Of a stretch of DNA of 64,000 nt, positions 33,347 to 44,879 are shown one piece after another; positions within the stretch are counted from its first letter, which is position 1; each line of letters begins with the position of its first letter. Below the pieces are notes generated by a model. The model had not been told where the DNA came from and made no database searches. It was given only the letters and a program-made list of their open reading frames with translations. The DNA lies in contig NC_068567.1 of the NCBI RefSeq assembly GCF_025698545.1, positions 1,550,001 through 1,614,000 of the forward strand, in the 5' to 3' direction. Origin of the DNA: Gossypium raimondii (taxonomy: Eukaryota > Streptophyta > Magnoliopsida > Malvales > Malvaceae). A program made the translations under genes and the position numbers.

Positions 33347-33619
33347 CGAAGGGAAGGTCTGGGGTTGCAGAATGTGAGCCTTCAATAATAATTCATCAAT
33401 GTCCGAGTAACATAGGTTCAAAGTGAAAGAGGGATGAGAAGAGCTGCACTGAAAGCACTGGAATTAAATGACAATTGCAACACCACATTTATAATTTTCT
33501 TTATTTTCAATGCCATTTAGCCACATAATCAACCAAAATTGATGTTTCTTTATCATCTTCATAATCCTTTTTACAAGTCCTATAGTAGATAGTTTCTTTT
33601 ATCTAAAGTAATAAATACA

Positions 33620-36600
33620 TCATGATTTCTTGCCTTGCATATCTTTTCCAATGCTCATGTTCTCGATAGTTTCCCTTCCACCGGAGCTAGTCATACAATC
33701 ATGCCTGCTAGTATCCCCCATTTTCGAGCTTCCAACGGTATTTCCTTGATTGAGGTGGTCAAAACCAGCTTCCTCATCAAAATGCTTGCTTCTTTCAGTA
33801 CCTTGATCGGCAACATCAGCTCGGCTTTGATCGTCATCCTTGTCACCTCTAGTGCAAGAGTGATCGAAAATATAAATATGCATCAATTTTGTCATGATTC
33901 ATAGATGAATTTTTAGACACATACAAAGAAACAGACATGGAGAGATCGATGATTTAGATGTATGTAAGCAAAAACATATCCGAATTCCCCTCCGAAAGCT
34001 TTAAGGAGCTAAACTAGCATTGGCAAAAAGTTGGAAAAGAAAGAGTTGGGACTGCAAATTGCTTACCCGGAATAAATGATAAGTCCAACAGCTACTGCAA
34101 CAAAGGCCAAAAAGTACATCCAATCAACCTGTACAGGATTAACTTGTATCAGAAAACCGATCATCAAACTTAGATTTGAACTCGATCTCATTTTTAAAAA
34201 TAAAAATATGGTTGAAAATTCCAACCTTTTCATGATAAGCAAAAATTCGGATTACAACAGCCCACATGTCCGAGGTAAGCAACGAGAGGTTGAGCATTGT
34301 GGAACCACTCATCTGCAAAGGAAAGAAACCAAAATTAGATTAAAGATGTTCATAGGATTTTAATGCAATCCAACTTTCAAAGCTCCAAAATCAAAATTTA
34401 AAGATGTTCATAGGATTTTAATGCAAGTTCGTACCTTAAGTAAGACTGGGACAAACGAGTAGAATAGAAACATAGCCAATGAAAATCCAAAAAATGGAAA
34501 TGCCTGAAAAGCAAAAAGAATGGTTAACATACATTAATAAAATAAACTCTCAAGCTTATATCAATACCATAGCTCTGAAGAAACTTACAGCACCGGCTGT
34601 CCAATGAATAGATTTGAGTTCATTGCGTTCAACTATGCTTCTATTGACACCATTAAGGGTAACAGATTGAAAATAAAAATTAAAGCAACAAAACATGTAA
34701 CCGCTATCTTTGGGATTGCACAGTTTATCATTCTGCAGATGAGTATGCATTTTATTGAGAAATAATCAATTTGAAAACAGTAAATAGACAACTTCATAAA
34801 ACCATAAACGGTCAGGAGTCATTGAATTAAATGCGATCAAAATTGGAAACCAAGGATACATTTGGATTGCACTGATAATGGCGCCGAAGAGACCCAAAAA
34901 CGACATGAGTTCAACTCTATCGGCATTCTTAACTAGAAATTCCTGCAAAAGAAAATCATCAGATGAGGTTGGTGGTGTTCATCAGGTGTTGCATTTACGA
35001 TAACAATCATGTGAACAAATATTTAAGGTTTAATTTGCAAACCCAGCTAAATTACCTCGCTGACATTGCTAATGGCATAGAGTGTTGCGCCAGCAATTAC
35101 AAGTAAATCTCCTTTACGAGGGTTGCTGCCTCCTAAAACCCACAATAGCAGTTGTCGTATCATAATAGGCACCATGTATCCCATTTTAATGCCTTAAAAT
35201 AAAATAGAATGCCAAAGCTTTACCTGATCGATCCCCTGCATGAACATCTGAAAACACAACCATGACAAGACCGGCAACACATACAATCACACCAGCTATC
35301 TTTCTGTATCGATACTTTGTTTTCAAGAATATATAGGTAAGAAGCATGACAGACGGGATAGACCAGCAATCTAGCAGCATGACACTCGTTATAGACGTGT
35401 ACTGATACGCCTTCACCACTGCACATGAAGTGACAGCCAATTAACTAGAGTAAAGATCAACTCATTTTAAGACAACTATTTTTCTGAAATGTGCACGAAA
35501 ACACCTAAACAGAAAATTTTCCTTGAAGAAAAAGGCAACACAAAAGGCTATTGGGTAATAGACACCATTCCAAAGAGGCAGATGCCCTATACGCTTCTTT
35601 ACTGATATAATAAACGAAGGAAAGCTATTTCAAATCCAAAGTTAACTCCAGCTTAATTTAATATATATATAATATGGGGAGGGAATTACATCAAATTAGC
35701 CGAGTTCATAGGAAGAACATGATGCACTTACCAAGATAATTGGCTTCTACATCTACCAATCCGAGAATTACATAATAATACCATTTTGCCTGCAAAAGTT
35801 CAAAACAAAGCAACCAAATTAAGGCATCAAATTTGAAGGAGAGGGAAAAGAGATCCATGATATGGAGCATCAAACAAAAACAAGACCTTCCTCAAGCCCA
35901 TTCGAACCTTTTTTTTTTTCTTTTTCTGCTCCAAGAAACAGAGAAGGGCAGCAAAATAATGAAATTATAAGCTATAACAGTTATATTCATCTATATAGGA
36001 CATAAGTAACTGAAACCAGATTATTCATCTAGCAGCCACTTGCCGAGGTATACAGCTCGATCCATCAGATATCTCGAAACCCTTTAACTTCTACCTTATT
36101 AGCTGCCCTCTTTGCATTTCTGAGTAGCATTTCGTTTACATGTACTGATTTACAGGAGTTTCATATTGCATGCTATTTATGTCTACAAAGCATTGCTTTG
36201 GTGCACAACTGCCTCGGACATTCATCACATATAATCCCTAGTACTAAAACAGTTAACCCTACAATGAGGCGAGCAATCAAATGAATATCAAAACCACACA
36301 AAATGGATATGAGAAGAAGAGATAGCAAAGAAATACCTTAAGCGCTTGCCTTCTATAAAGCATGACACTTCCATACACAACAGACAACAGTACATAATTT
36401 AGAAAAGACTGGGACGTCGGCGCATTGATTCCTGACATACACAATAAAACAGGGGAATAAATGAACTATGGTGAGAGATCACTTAATTAATAGAAAATTA
36501 TCTTCAGATAAATAACCAAATAATGCTACATAATTCAAAAGCCATGTGCATATTCACTTCATTTTGTGATTTTAGTTTGAGCTTTGATAATCTACTACAA

Positions 36601-37346
36601 CATAGAACAAGCAGTGGCCCAAGTGCAAATAGACAAAAGACCACTCCTTCCTTGCCAAGAAAGAACCGGTCATTTTTGTCCAAGTATCTATGTATGACAC
36701 TTGTTTCCTATGCCTATTGAGATATATGACTTGCTCCAAACACATAGGAAACTTAAAAAGCATAGAATAAATCCATCTTAGACATACTTTTATCCGACAC
36801 TCGCACCCAAGTCCCATTATATAGGCTGTCAAAGCACATAATCTAAACAAGGACAAAAATCAGAACCAATACTGCAGCAGAACAAGAAATATAGTTGATC
36901 ATACCACATATTCAGTCATAGTTGACCTAATATCTTGAACCAGAAGCAACAATTTAAAAAATAATCTACAAGGCTTATATATATCAGAGAAAAATTTGCT
37001 CCATTCTTTGCAATCTACTAGCACAAGAAACACATCTACAAGTTCTAAACTCAGAAATCAATCAAATTAAGTAAAGAATTAAAGCTAGAAATAAAATGAA
37101 ACTAATTGAATTATACTTATTTTTCAATATTTACCAAATTTTCATTGAAGTGTAGATTTCCATATCACCACCATTGACAAAACATAAAGAAAAAGCCAAA
37201 ATTAAAAAGCCAAAATTAAAAAATAAACCTCTTTTAGCTAGTTCAGAGGAAGAGAAGCCAGTAGAAGTAATAAGAAGAGACAAAAATTGACCCAATCCAA
37301 GTCCAACCAACGTCTTCTTCGTCCAAAACTGCTTAAAATTCACCAT
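33620..37346 (-). CDS. SLC35F1/F2-like solute transporter (DUF914 family), 11 exons
   Basis: Exons read by hand: 37346-37229, 36431-36337, 35789-35732, 35418-35224, 35132-35056, 34942-34860, 34640-34589, 34503-34435, 34312-34226, 34128-34067 and 33848-33620. All introns are GT-AG, phases agree, and the total of 1125 nt gives 374 aa. Start is MVNFKQFWTKKTLVGLGLGQ. Characteristic stretches are QYTSITSVMLLDCWSIPSVM, YRKIAGVIVCVAGLVMVVFS, GDLLVIAGATLYAISNVSEE, MLNLSLLTSDMWAVVIRIFA and VDWMYFLAF, matching plant solute carrier 35F/DUF914 proteins of the drug/metabolite transporter superfamily: about ten membrane helices, substrate unknown. The C-terminal 70 residues are polar and Asp/Ser/Gly-rich, presumably a cytosolic tail. 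Adjacent to the end of the DC1 duplication. Confidence 0.93.
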
Positions 37347-38135
37347 TTTTTTTTCCTCTCTAACAATCCTCAATACCAAACAAAAAAAGAAAAAAAAACA
37401 AAGTGATCGCCAAAATATTGGAAAAAGAAAAGGTTGCTGCTAAAAACCCAGTGAAGAAACACTAAAATACTAAAAAACCCAGTTGCAGAAACTCCATTAA
37501 AAGCTTCCAAAAAGCACCCAAAGAGTCCAAATTAACAGATACCCACCAATGGTTTTTGTCAATTTAGGTAGTGAAATGACTCAAAGTGATAGGCTTTGAA
37601 AGTGAAACGCAGAAACTATTTTTCCCATATTTAATGTGAAAAATATAGAAAAAAAAAATTAGCAGTAAATAAATGGCTCTATTGTGTTCCCAAATTCTTC
37701 AAGAAAACTATCTCCTCCCGCCGTTAAAATTAAAAAAATAAGTTGAAAATTTTGACCCATTGAATTTGGCCATTTTCTTTTGTTTTTCTATTAATAAAAT
37801 AAATTTAGTATGTGGGTCCAAAATTTTATTATTATATAGTATTTTTATACCCATTTTAATAATCATGAAATACAATTTAATAATATTAGTTTTAATAGCA
37901 CTTGCGTTGGATGATGTGTTTAATATATTTAATTTCAGTATTTTTAAAATTAATAATATTTTATAAATAAAAAGCTGAAACTAATATAAAAATTTAAAAT
38001 TATATTATTAAATTAAATTAAAAAATATTTAATCAAATTTATAAAAAATTAATAATAATGATTAAAAATAATTATTAAAATATTATATATTAAACTTCTG
38101 TTACTTTTTAAAAATCTCTTATTTGTTTACAACTT

Positions 38136-38141
<6 letters not shown>

Positions 38142-38186
<45 letters not shown>
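38142..38186. repeat. (AAT)n microsatellite
   Basis: About 15 AAT units. Confidence 0.95.
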
Positions 38187-38187
<1 letters not shown>

Positions 38188-39137
38188 CTACTTACTTTGC
38201 ATAAAATAAACAACTTATAAAAAATTAATTAAAATGATCTTACATATTTATTTCATTGTCGTTCAAATATTTCTTTTTGAGTCAATTGAGTCTTACCTCT
38301 ATTGGCATTGGCATTGTTGCCGGTGCAGGAGGACGTGGGTTTGAAAGCATTAAAGTGTATTATCCTCTTATTTAAGGGTTTGAGAGAAGCTATGAATAGT
38401 TTTAGACATTGTATCAAAATAGTAGATATTATAGGAAAAATATTTCTTTTTGAGATATTGTTGCTACCAATAGATGTTATATATAGATTTAAACTTAAAT
38501 TTTAATTGATATATAATTTTAACACTAATTAAGTGATAATTCAAAGGCCTAAAGAGGTAATTATACTAAACCAAGGGGACCAAGGCCCTTACCAATCCCC
38601 TTAGTGCCACCCTTAAGGTTGACTCTTCCAGGTGAAGTTTTCGAAATGTCATCCACCTGGAGTTGATGGACCCCTCGATGGGTCAGTATTGTCTCTAATC
38701 AAAGTTTTGTCTCTTGACTTTGTGGAAAACTCACATGCTTGAAACAATAGGTTCAATTGAGTGAAAAGCATTGGTCAAAGGCCTAAAGAGACAGATCACG
38801 CATGATGCACAACCATTAGATTTGTCAATTGGTGAAGCCAAGGCCCATTTTCGTGCCAATTCAACCTATCCAAAAAACTCATTTTTCTATTCAAAAAAAT
38901 AATAAAATATTTAAATTCTATTTTAGTTGATTTTTCATATATTTTATAATTAAATTTAAATTTTAAAAAATTTTATTATTTAAATTAAATTTGAGCCAAG
39001 TTAAACTGACTCGAAGATACAAAATTCTTGTCCAAGTTGAGCCAAGACTATCAAGTTGGATAGACTACCCGACCCTTAGACAAGTATAAAACTTATTTAA
39101 AAATGTGCATATTTGCTTTCCATAGAATTTGCCCTAA

Positions 39138-39179
<42 letters not shown>
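39138..39179. repeat. (ATT)n microsatellite
   Basis: About 14 ATT units. Confidence 0.95.
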
Positions 39180-39419
39180 GGAACTAATTATTCTTTTTCC
39201 CTCCATTTAAAGTGGGCATATTAAAATAGGGAATAAAAAGTAAAACTTACTAAAAGTTCCACAAATAAAGCGACAGAATGTCTCTTTTTTCGGCTGAGTT
39301 GGTTGTTGATTGTATTGTTCAGCTTCACATCACATTCTTTTTCTTTTTTTATATATTTTTTCCAAAGAAAGTCAGAATTATTTAAGTTATATCAAATCTC
39401 GATTAGAATCTAATTTAAT

Positions 39420-39720
39420 TGTAAAAACCCATAACTCGAAAAACACGCTTTAGCACGCTCAAATCCTCGTCTTTTTATGCTGACAACAATATTAATGTCA
39501 ACCGAATTAAAACTCAATCGGCAACTCAAGATAAATCTTGATTAATAAGAATATAGTTATAGCTTAATTACATGAATAATAATAAAATTTAAAAAACTTT
39601 TCCTGATCTTTAAATAAATGATAAAATCATGTTCAAGTGCACTCGAATTTATATCCTCTTAAACGGTAACAATATCAATATCAACTAAGTTAAAAATTCA
39701 ATCAACTATTTAATATGGTT
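39420..39720. repeat. two copies of a dispersed repeat family
   Basis: 39440-39530 and 39615-39705 each carry a pattern AACACG / CATGTT ... CTCGAATTTA ... TCCTC ... (G)TAACAATATCAATATCAACT ... AAGTTAAAA(A)TTCAATCA. The same order recurs at 43780-43870, 44005-44090 and 63825-63900. Confidence 0.65.
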
Positions 39721-39778
39721 TTGATTTTCTATTATTCTCATAGTTCAATTTGACATAATTTGATGTTTCTATTTTTAT

Positions 39779-40222
39779 AATAGGGATAAAATAATGTTTA
39801 ATTGCAAATTTTGGTAAAATTTCTCATTTGATCCCTAAATTTTTTGGGTCCACATTAGTCTCGAAATTCGACACTTTTTTTTTCCTAATCTGATCCATGT
39901 GCTTTTATTGCATTAAGGTATGATGATATGACACTCTGAACTGTGCCACATAATCAATTATTTTAAAAAAAATTTAAAGATTTTATAATTTTATAATTAT
40001 TCTTTGTATTTTTAAATTTTATATAATTTTTAAAATTTTTAGGTGATAGCGTGACATAGTCTCATAGTGTCACATGATCACACTTTAATTGAATAAAAGT
40101 TCAAGAATCAAAATTGAAACAAAAATTATCAAGTTTGAGATTAATGTAAACAAAAAAAATTCAGATATCATACGGATAAAAGTTATCAAGTTAGGGACTA
40201 AATGTTGCTCTATCCCTTTATA
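39779..40222. mobile_element. foldback MITE-like element with 'ATCCCTAAATTT' arms
   Basis: The left end AATAGGGATAAAATAATGTT is inverted at the right end (AATGTTGCTCTATCCCTTTA). Inner arms also match inverted: TTTGATCCCTAAATTTTTTG against AAGTTAGGGACTAAATG, and TGCTTTTATTGCATTAAGGT against CACTTTAATTGAATAAAAG. It is non-coding. Confidence 0.65.
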
Positions 40223-42384
40223 ATATTATCACTAATTCAAATAGTTAATAATATTAATTATTTCAATTAAAACATTAAAATAAATTTTCGCTTAAAAACA
40301 TCCCGAAGTTATAACCCGTCATGCTAACATGGATTATTTTGTAACGGAAAGATTGTTTTTAAGAATCAACATTTTAATTGTTAACTATTTAAATTAACTA
40401 ATAACGTTACAAAAATAAGAGATTCAAATTATGACAAATTACGATACAAGAACTAAATTTTGAATTTGAGCATAACAGATGTCCTAATATCGAAAATTGA
40501 CCAAAATTTATATAATAAACAAGAGTCAATTCTACTTTCCCTCCTTCAAATGGTAAAGGCTTATGCTGGCCATGGAATGTGGGTTCCCTTTTGAACTTTC
40601 TGAGGACCTTTTTTTGTTCTTTTCTTTTCTTTTTTACTTAATTAATAAATAATTTCCATAGATTTCTGATGCTTATTTTGACTCTCTGGAAAGGCAAAAG
40701 ATGTCCAAATGAAATGACTTTCTCACTTGTTAGTGGAATTTTCCTATTTTGAAGCTTTCATTAAATTTCCTTTACACCTCATGTTTAGTTGGTGTTAGTG
40801 GATTGTATATTTGTAGTTTTTATAGAATTTTAAATTTATTTATTATTTATTTTAAATTCGAGTATTACTATTCAAATTAATTAAATATTCGTTAAATATT
40901 CGAATCCCATAAATATTCATTTTTAGGAAGTATAAAAATTAGTGTTTAAAATCGTATATGTTATCCACAGAAGTAAAGTAGATTATGATAACGGTTACCT
41001 AAATCTACATTTGTTATTTACAAATATAAAACAAATTTAAATAATGAATATCTAAAGGTTAATATCTGTATCTGTTCTGAATCTATTGCAAATAATAATT
41101 AAAATATCCAAATTTATAATATTGAAATCTGTAAAAAAAAAAAGTTGAATATGGTCAAAACAAACTCACACAAACAAAATAGGAATGGCAAAATCCGAGT
41201 TGCTTCATAGATTTTGTATTATTCATTATGGATGGTGAATTGCTTATTTCTTCTTTTTCTTTTCAAATTCTTTTTTTTAGTGAATTATAAGAGGAGGGCA
41301 AAGCCCTAACAGTAACGTGAAAAACGCGACTCGAACGCAATAAAATCAAATATATGTAAATTTATTATAATATACTTATTTCATAATATAAAATTAAAAT
41401 TTGATTAGTAAAATAAATAAGATGGAGCGGCAAGAAATGATTATGAATACAATCGACATCTCTTAATGTAAACGCAAAACATGAGGTAAAGTTTGGATGG
41501 GCGGTGTGTTTAGCTCCGGTGAGGTTAAAAACAGCGGTGGCGGTGAGATTAGTTACTGTAGCAGTGAGATTAAAAACAATGGTCGAGTGTGTGTTTGGAT
41601 TCAAACGCAGCTGTAGCGGTGAGGTGAGAATAAAAAATGACTATTAAGGACATCATATTAGAATTGATATATAATAGAAGTTTTTAAATTATTTAACTTT
41701 TATAAATTATTAAAATACGTGAATTTATAAATTAATTTAATAAAATATTAAAATGTATCTTCCAATATTTTATTATAAATATTTTAATAAATTATATAAT
41801 CAATTTAAATTATTTAATAGATAAAATGATAATTATTTTAATTTTTATAGTTAAATATTCTTTTATAACAATGATAAATATTATTTTCACTAATAGTAAC
41901 ATTATACTTGGATCAAATTTTGAAGTATCTAAATGAATGATTTTTAACTTTCAAGATTGGGAAAGAAATTAGTTTAACTTTCAAGGATAAAATGGTAAAA
42001 TAATAAATAAAAGTAAGTGTATTTTTGTTTGTTAAAAATACCAACAATTTCGATGAATTTCAATTCTTCTTTGAAACCTCCAAATGATTTTCAAAGATAT
42101 CAAGATGGTGGAAATGCCTCTTCATCGAATCGGCATCTTTGAACCAAACAAATTTAGCAATGAGGTTAGTAGCAGATATTTACCCCAACTGCACCTCACT
42201 GGCATTAAAAGCCAAACCAAAAGAGGCCTCAATCTTCATCCTCATCTCCATTTATTGTCATTTTGAGGAAATTATAATTACAATGTATGATAAATTAATA
42301 CGTATCTAATTACAAGGTTCTCTAACTTCAATCTCATATTAAAAAAGGAAAAATTATTTTATGGGCTCGTTCCACCGCATCATT

Positions 42385-43250
42385 TATAGTCTATTTTCAA
42401 TTATTTAATAGTATTTAGAGGTGTTCACGGGTCGGGCCCAACCAAAATTTTAGACCTGTTTGCTAGGCTTGGACCCAGCTTGAAAAATAGCCTAAAATTT
42501 TACTTAAGTCCGGCCCGCCTGTATTAAATTTTTTTTTTAAATATGATACATCAAAAATACTAAAAGTATTAAAATCAATGTTTCCCAACATAATGAAAAT
42601 AAATTTTAAAAAAAATATGTATACTTCAATAACACTAAGATAGGTGCAAGTTAACAAGTAAATACCTCTAAAATAGTAACAAAATTAACAATAAAATAAG
42701 AGTTACACAATAACAACAAAATAGTAGCAACATAATAGTGAAATGATAGCAAAATAGTGAAAAAAAAACAATAAGAAAATAACAACAAAACAGTAAAAAA
42801 ATTACAATTTTTTTTGCATATTCGAGCCGGGCTCAGGCCAAAAAAGCCTTACTTGAGGCTTGTCTCATTTTCTAAACGAGCCTTATTTTTTTGCCCAAGC
42901 CCATTTTTCGAGCATATTATTTTATCTAAACCCTCCCACTCTTCGGGCAGACCTTGGGGCCTAGCTAATGGCATTTCAACAATTTTTTTCATGTCATTAA
43001 TACATAATTTTAGGTATTTTTTTTACCTTCAACATCTAACCCCGAACCCTGAACCTCGAACCTCGAACCTCAAACCCAAACGTAAACCATGAACTCAAGG
43101 TTCAATGTTTAGGGTTCAGATTTAATGTTCAGGATTTGGGTTCAACATTCGAATTTGGGATTTGAGATTCGAGGTTTGATATTCAAAGTATGTGTCAATA
43201 TATAAAAAAAATTTGCTAAAATATCATTAAATAATTTAAAAAAAACTATG
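42385..43250. mobile_element. foldback MITE-like element split by another insertion
   Basis: 42385-42416 (TATAGTCTATTTTCAATTAT) and 42967-43250 together match the element at 8213-8500, including CATGTCATTAATACATAATT, a GGTTCGAGGTT-like core and a terminal CATTAAATAATTTAAA ... CTATG. The 550 bp between them are a separate element. Confidence 0.75.
42417..42966. mobile_element. 550 bp element with GGGTCGGGCCC / GGGCTCAGGCC ends
   Basis: Begins AGAGGTGTTCACGGGTCGGG and ends CGGGCAGACCTTGGGGCC. The GC-rich ends flank an AT-rich, A-tract-rich core (TAACAACAAAATAGTAGCAA). It interrupts the foldback element with near-duplicate flanks AATAGTATTT and AATGGCATTT (42407 and 42967), which suggests an 8-10 bp target duplication, as for hAT or Mutator-type elements. 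Class not certain. Confidence 0.6.
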
Positions 43251-43664
43251 AATAATATAGCTAGTTTGCAGCTAATCAAATATATGAGCTCCACGATTTA
43301 AGTTTTAATGGGACAAGTTAGAATATCTCGATAATACAAGTAAGAATTTTTTGTAAGTTTATTGCATAGAAGACCAACAAAATTCAGCAAATTATCTAAC
43401 GTTAAGAAATAGGAAAATGAGTTATGGTTTGCAGAATCAGATTTCTCACATTCATGGAAATGAATGAAAGTTGGTGGTGTTTAGATGAGTTAAACACTTT
43501 GGTACATACGCAACAAAAAGATGCTCATACTTTATATTTGCTGTCATGAACAACAAAAGCATGAAAGTGATACATAGAAATGAGGGATCAACAAAAGTGA
43601 ACACTTTGGCAATACCTTCCTTCCAATTTATGCCGCTCATGGTATAATTCCTTTTTTAATTTTC

Positions 43665-44100
43665 TTTTTCAAGTTTTTGCTTAATTTAAACGTGATTTAA
43701 TAAATAAATTTAATTTTATTTGTCATTTTCTTATACCGTGTTTAGAATTATCCATAATTTTTTCCACAATTCTTAAATAGGAGAATAAACACGTTTTTAG
43801 TGTATTTAAATCCACCTCCTCTTACACTGGTAACAATGTCGAGGCCAGTAAAATTAAGATTTAGTCAACACTTATCATTTTTTAAGTTTTTGCTAATGCT
43901 AATGTAATTTAAATGTGATTTTTAAAAAAATAATTTTTTTTGTTGTTTTCTTATACGGTGTTTAGAATTATCCATAATTTCTCCACAAATTCTTAAATAG
44001 GAGGATAAATGTGTTTCAGCGTATTCAAATTTATGTCATCTTTCACTAACAATAATATCGATGCCAACCGAATTAAGATTTAGTCAATAGTTATCCTTTA
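43665..44100. repeat. direct tandem duplication of about 215 bp
   Basis: 43665-43875 and 43886-44095 share AAGTTTTTGCT, TTTCTTATAC(C/G)GTGTTTAGA, ATTATCCATAATTT, ACAA(A)TTCTTAAATAGGAG and ATTAAGATTTAGTCAA, with 80-85 percent identity by eye. Each copy contains one member of the dispersed family seen at 39420-39720. Confidence 0.85.
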
Positions 44101-44879
44101 TTCGATGTTTGGTATAATATATCGAATAATTGTTAATTTTAATAAAAATTAAGTGAATTAAAAACAAATTGAAGTGATTAAAAAATGTACCTCAACACCA
44201 TCAAGGTACTTCATCGATTTTCAATTGGAATGAAATTCGTGAGAAATTTAAATCTCATAATTTCGACATAATGAGCTAAAACAAAAATACTAAAAAAAGT
44301 ATAATGATAAATTTAGTCTTCAATGTTTATATTTTTGTGTTAAATTAGTCATTATCATTTTTATCTAAAATTGGTCATTTACTTTTTAAAAGAGTCAGAT
44401 AATTGTTTTTAATGAAAATGCTAACTAAAATATTATTTTTAACTTTGTTGGCGTGTTAATTTGTATGGCGGACTATATATACTTCATCTTGATATATTAC
44501 AATTTGTCTTATATGTCACGTTAATAAATAATTTAAAAATTATAAAATTATAAAAATATTTAATATATATAAATTTAAAAATATAGCATAAAGTACACAT
44601 GGATTACCATAATTAACAATTTAACAAATATATATATTTGTGCTTGGGTGGGTACCCCTACCAATGAACAAATGTAATTTGGCCACATGAAATCATTTGA
44701 TCTCGGTATTAAATTAAATATTGAAGCCAAATTCATATACCAAATTGAGAAAAAACTCAAATATTAAATTGAACTTTTTAAAATCAAATATAAGTACCAA
44801 ATGATATATTAATCCAAAAAAACGACTATGGGTTGAAAAATTAACAGAAATTTGGGCTCACATCTTCCTCAACCTAGAC

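Larger units (their letters stand above)
30780..33466. repeat. duplicate of the DC1 3' flank without its gene
   Basis: Matches 25910-27285 in the same orientation: TTCACTTCTATTTTCTTTGG, GTAACAATATTCA(A/G)TGTTG, AAAATCAAAGAGAAAGAAAA, TATGCAAAGAATATTAAAAT, CCTTCAATAATAATTCATCA, AGAAGAGCT and GAAAGCACTGGAATTAAA. It is interrupted by a 1.4 kb insertion (31032-32429) and another of about 0.29 kb (33058-33346), and lacks about 250 bp at 33398. Where a DC1 gene should follow, similarity ends at 33466, 150 bp from the SLC35F stop codon. Confidence 0.85.

Noticed and set aside
37347-37379. N-terminal extension of the transporter
   Set aside because: It too begins at TTG. The family N-terminus MVNFKQF starts at the ATG at 37346.
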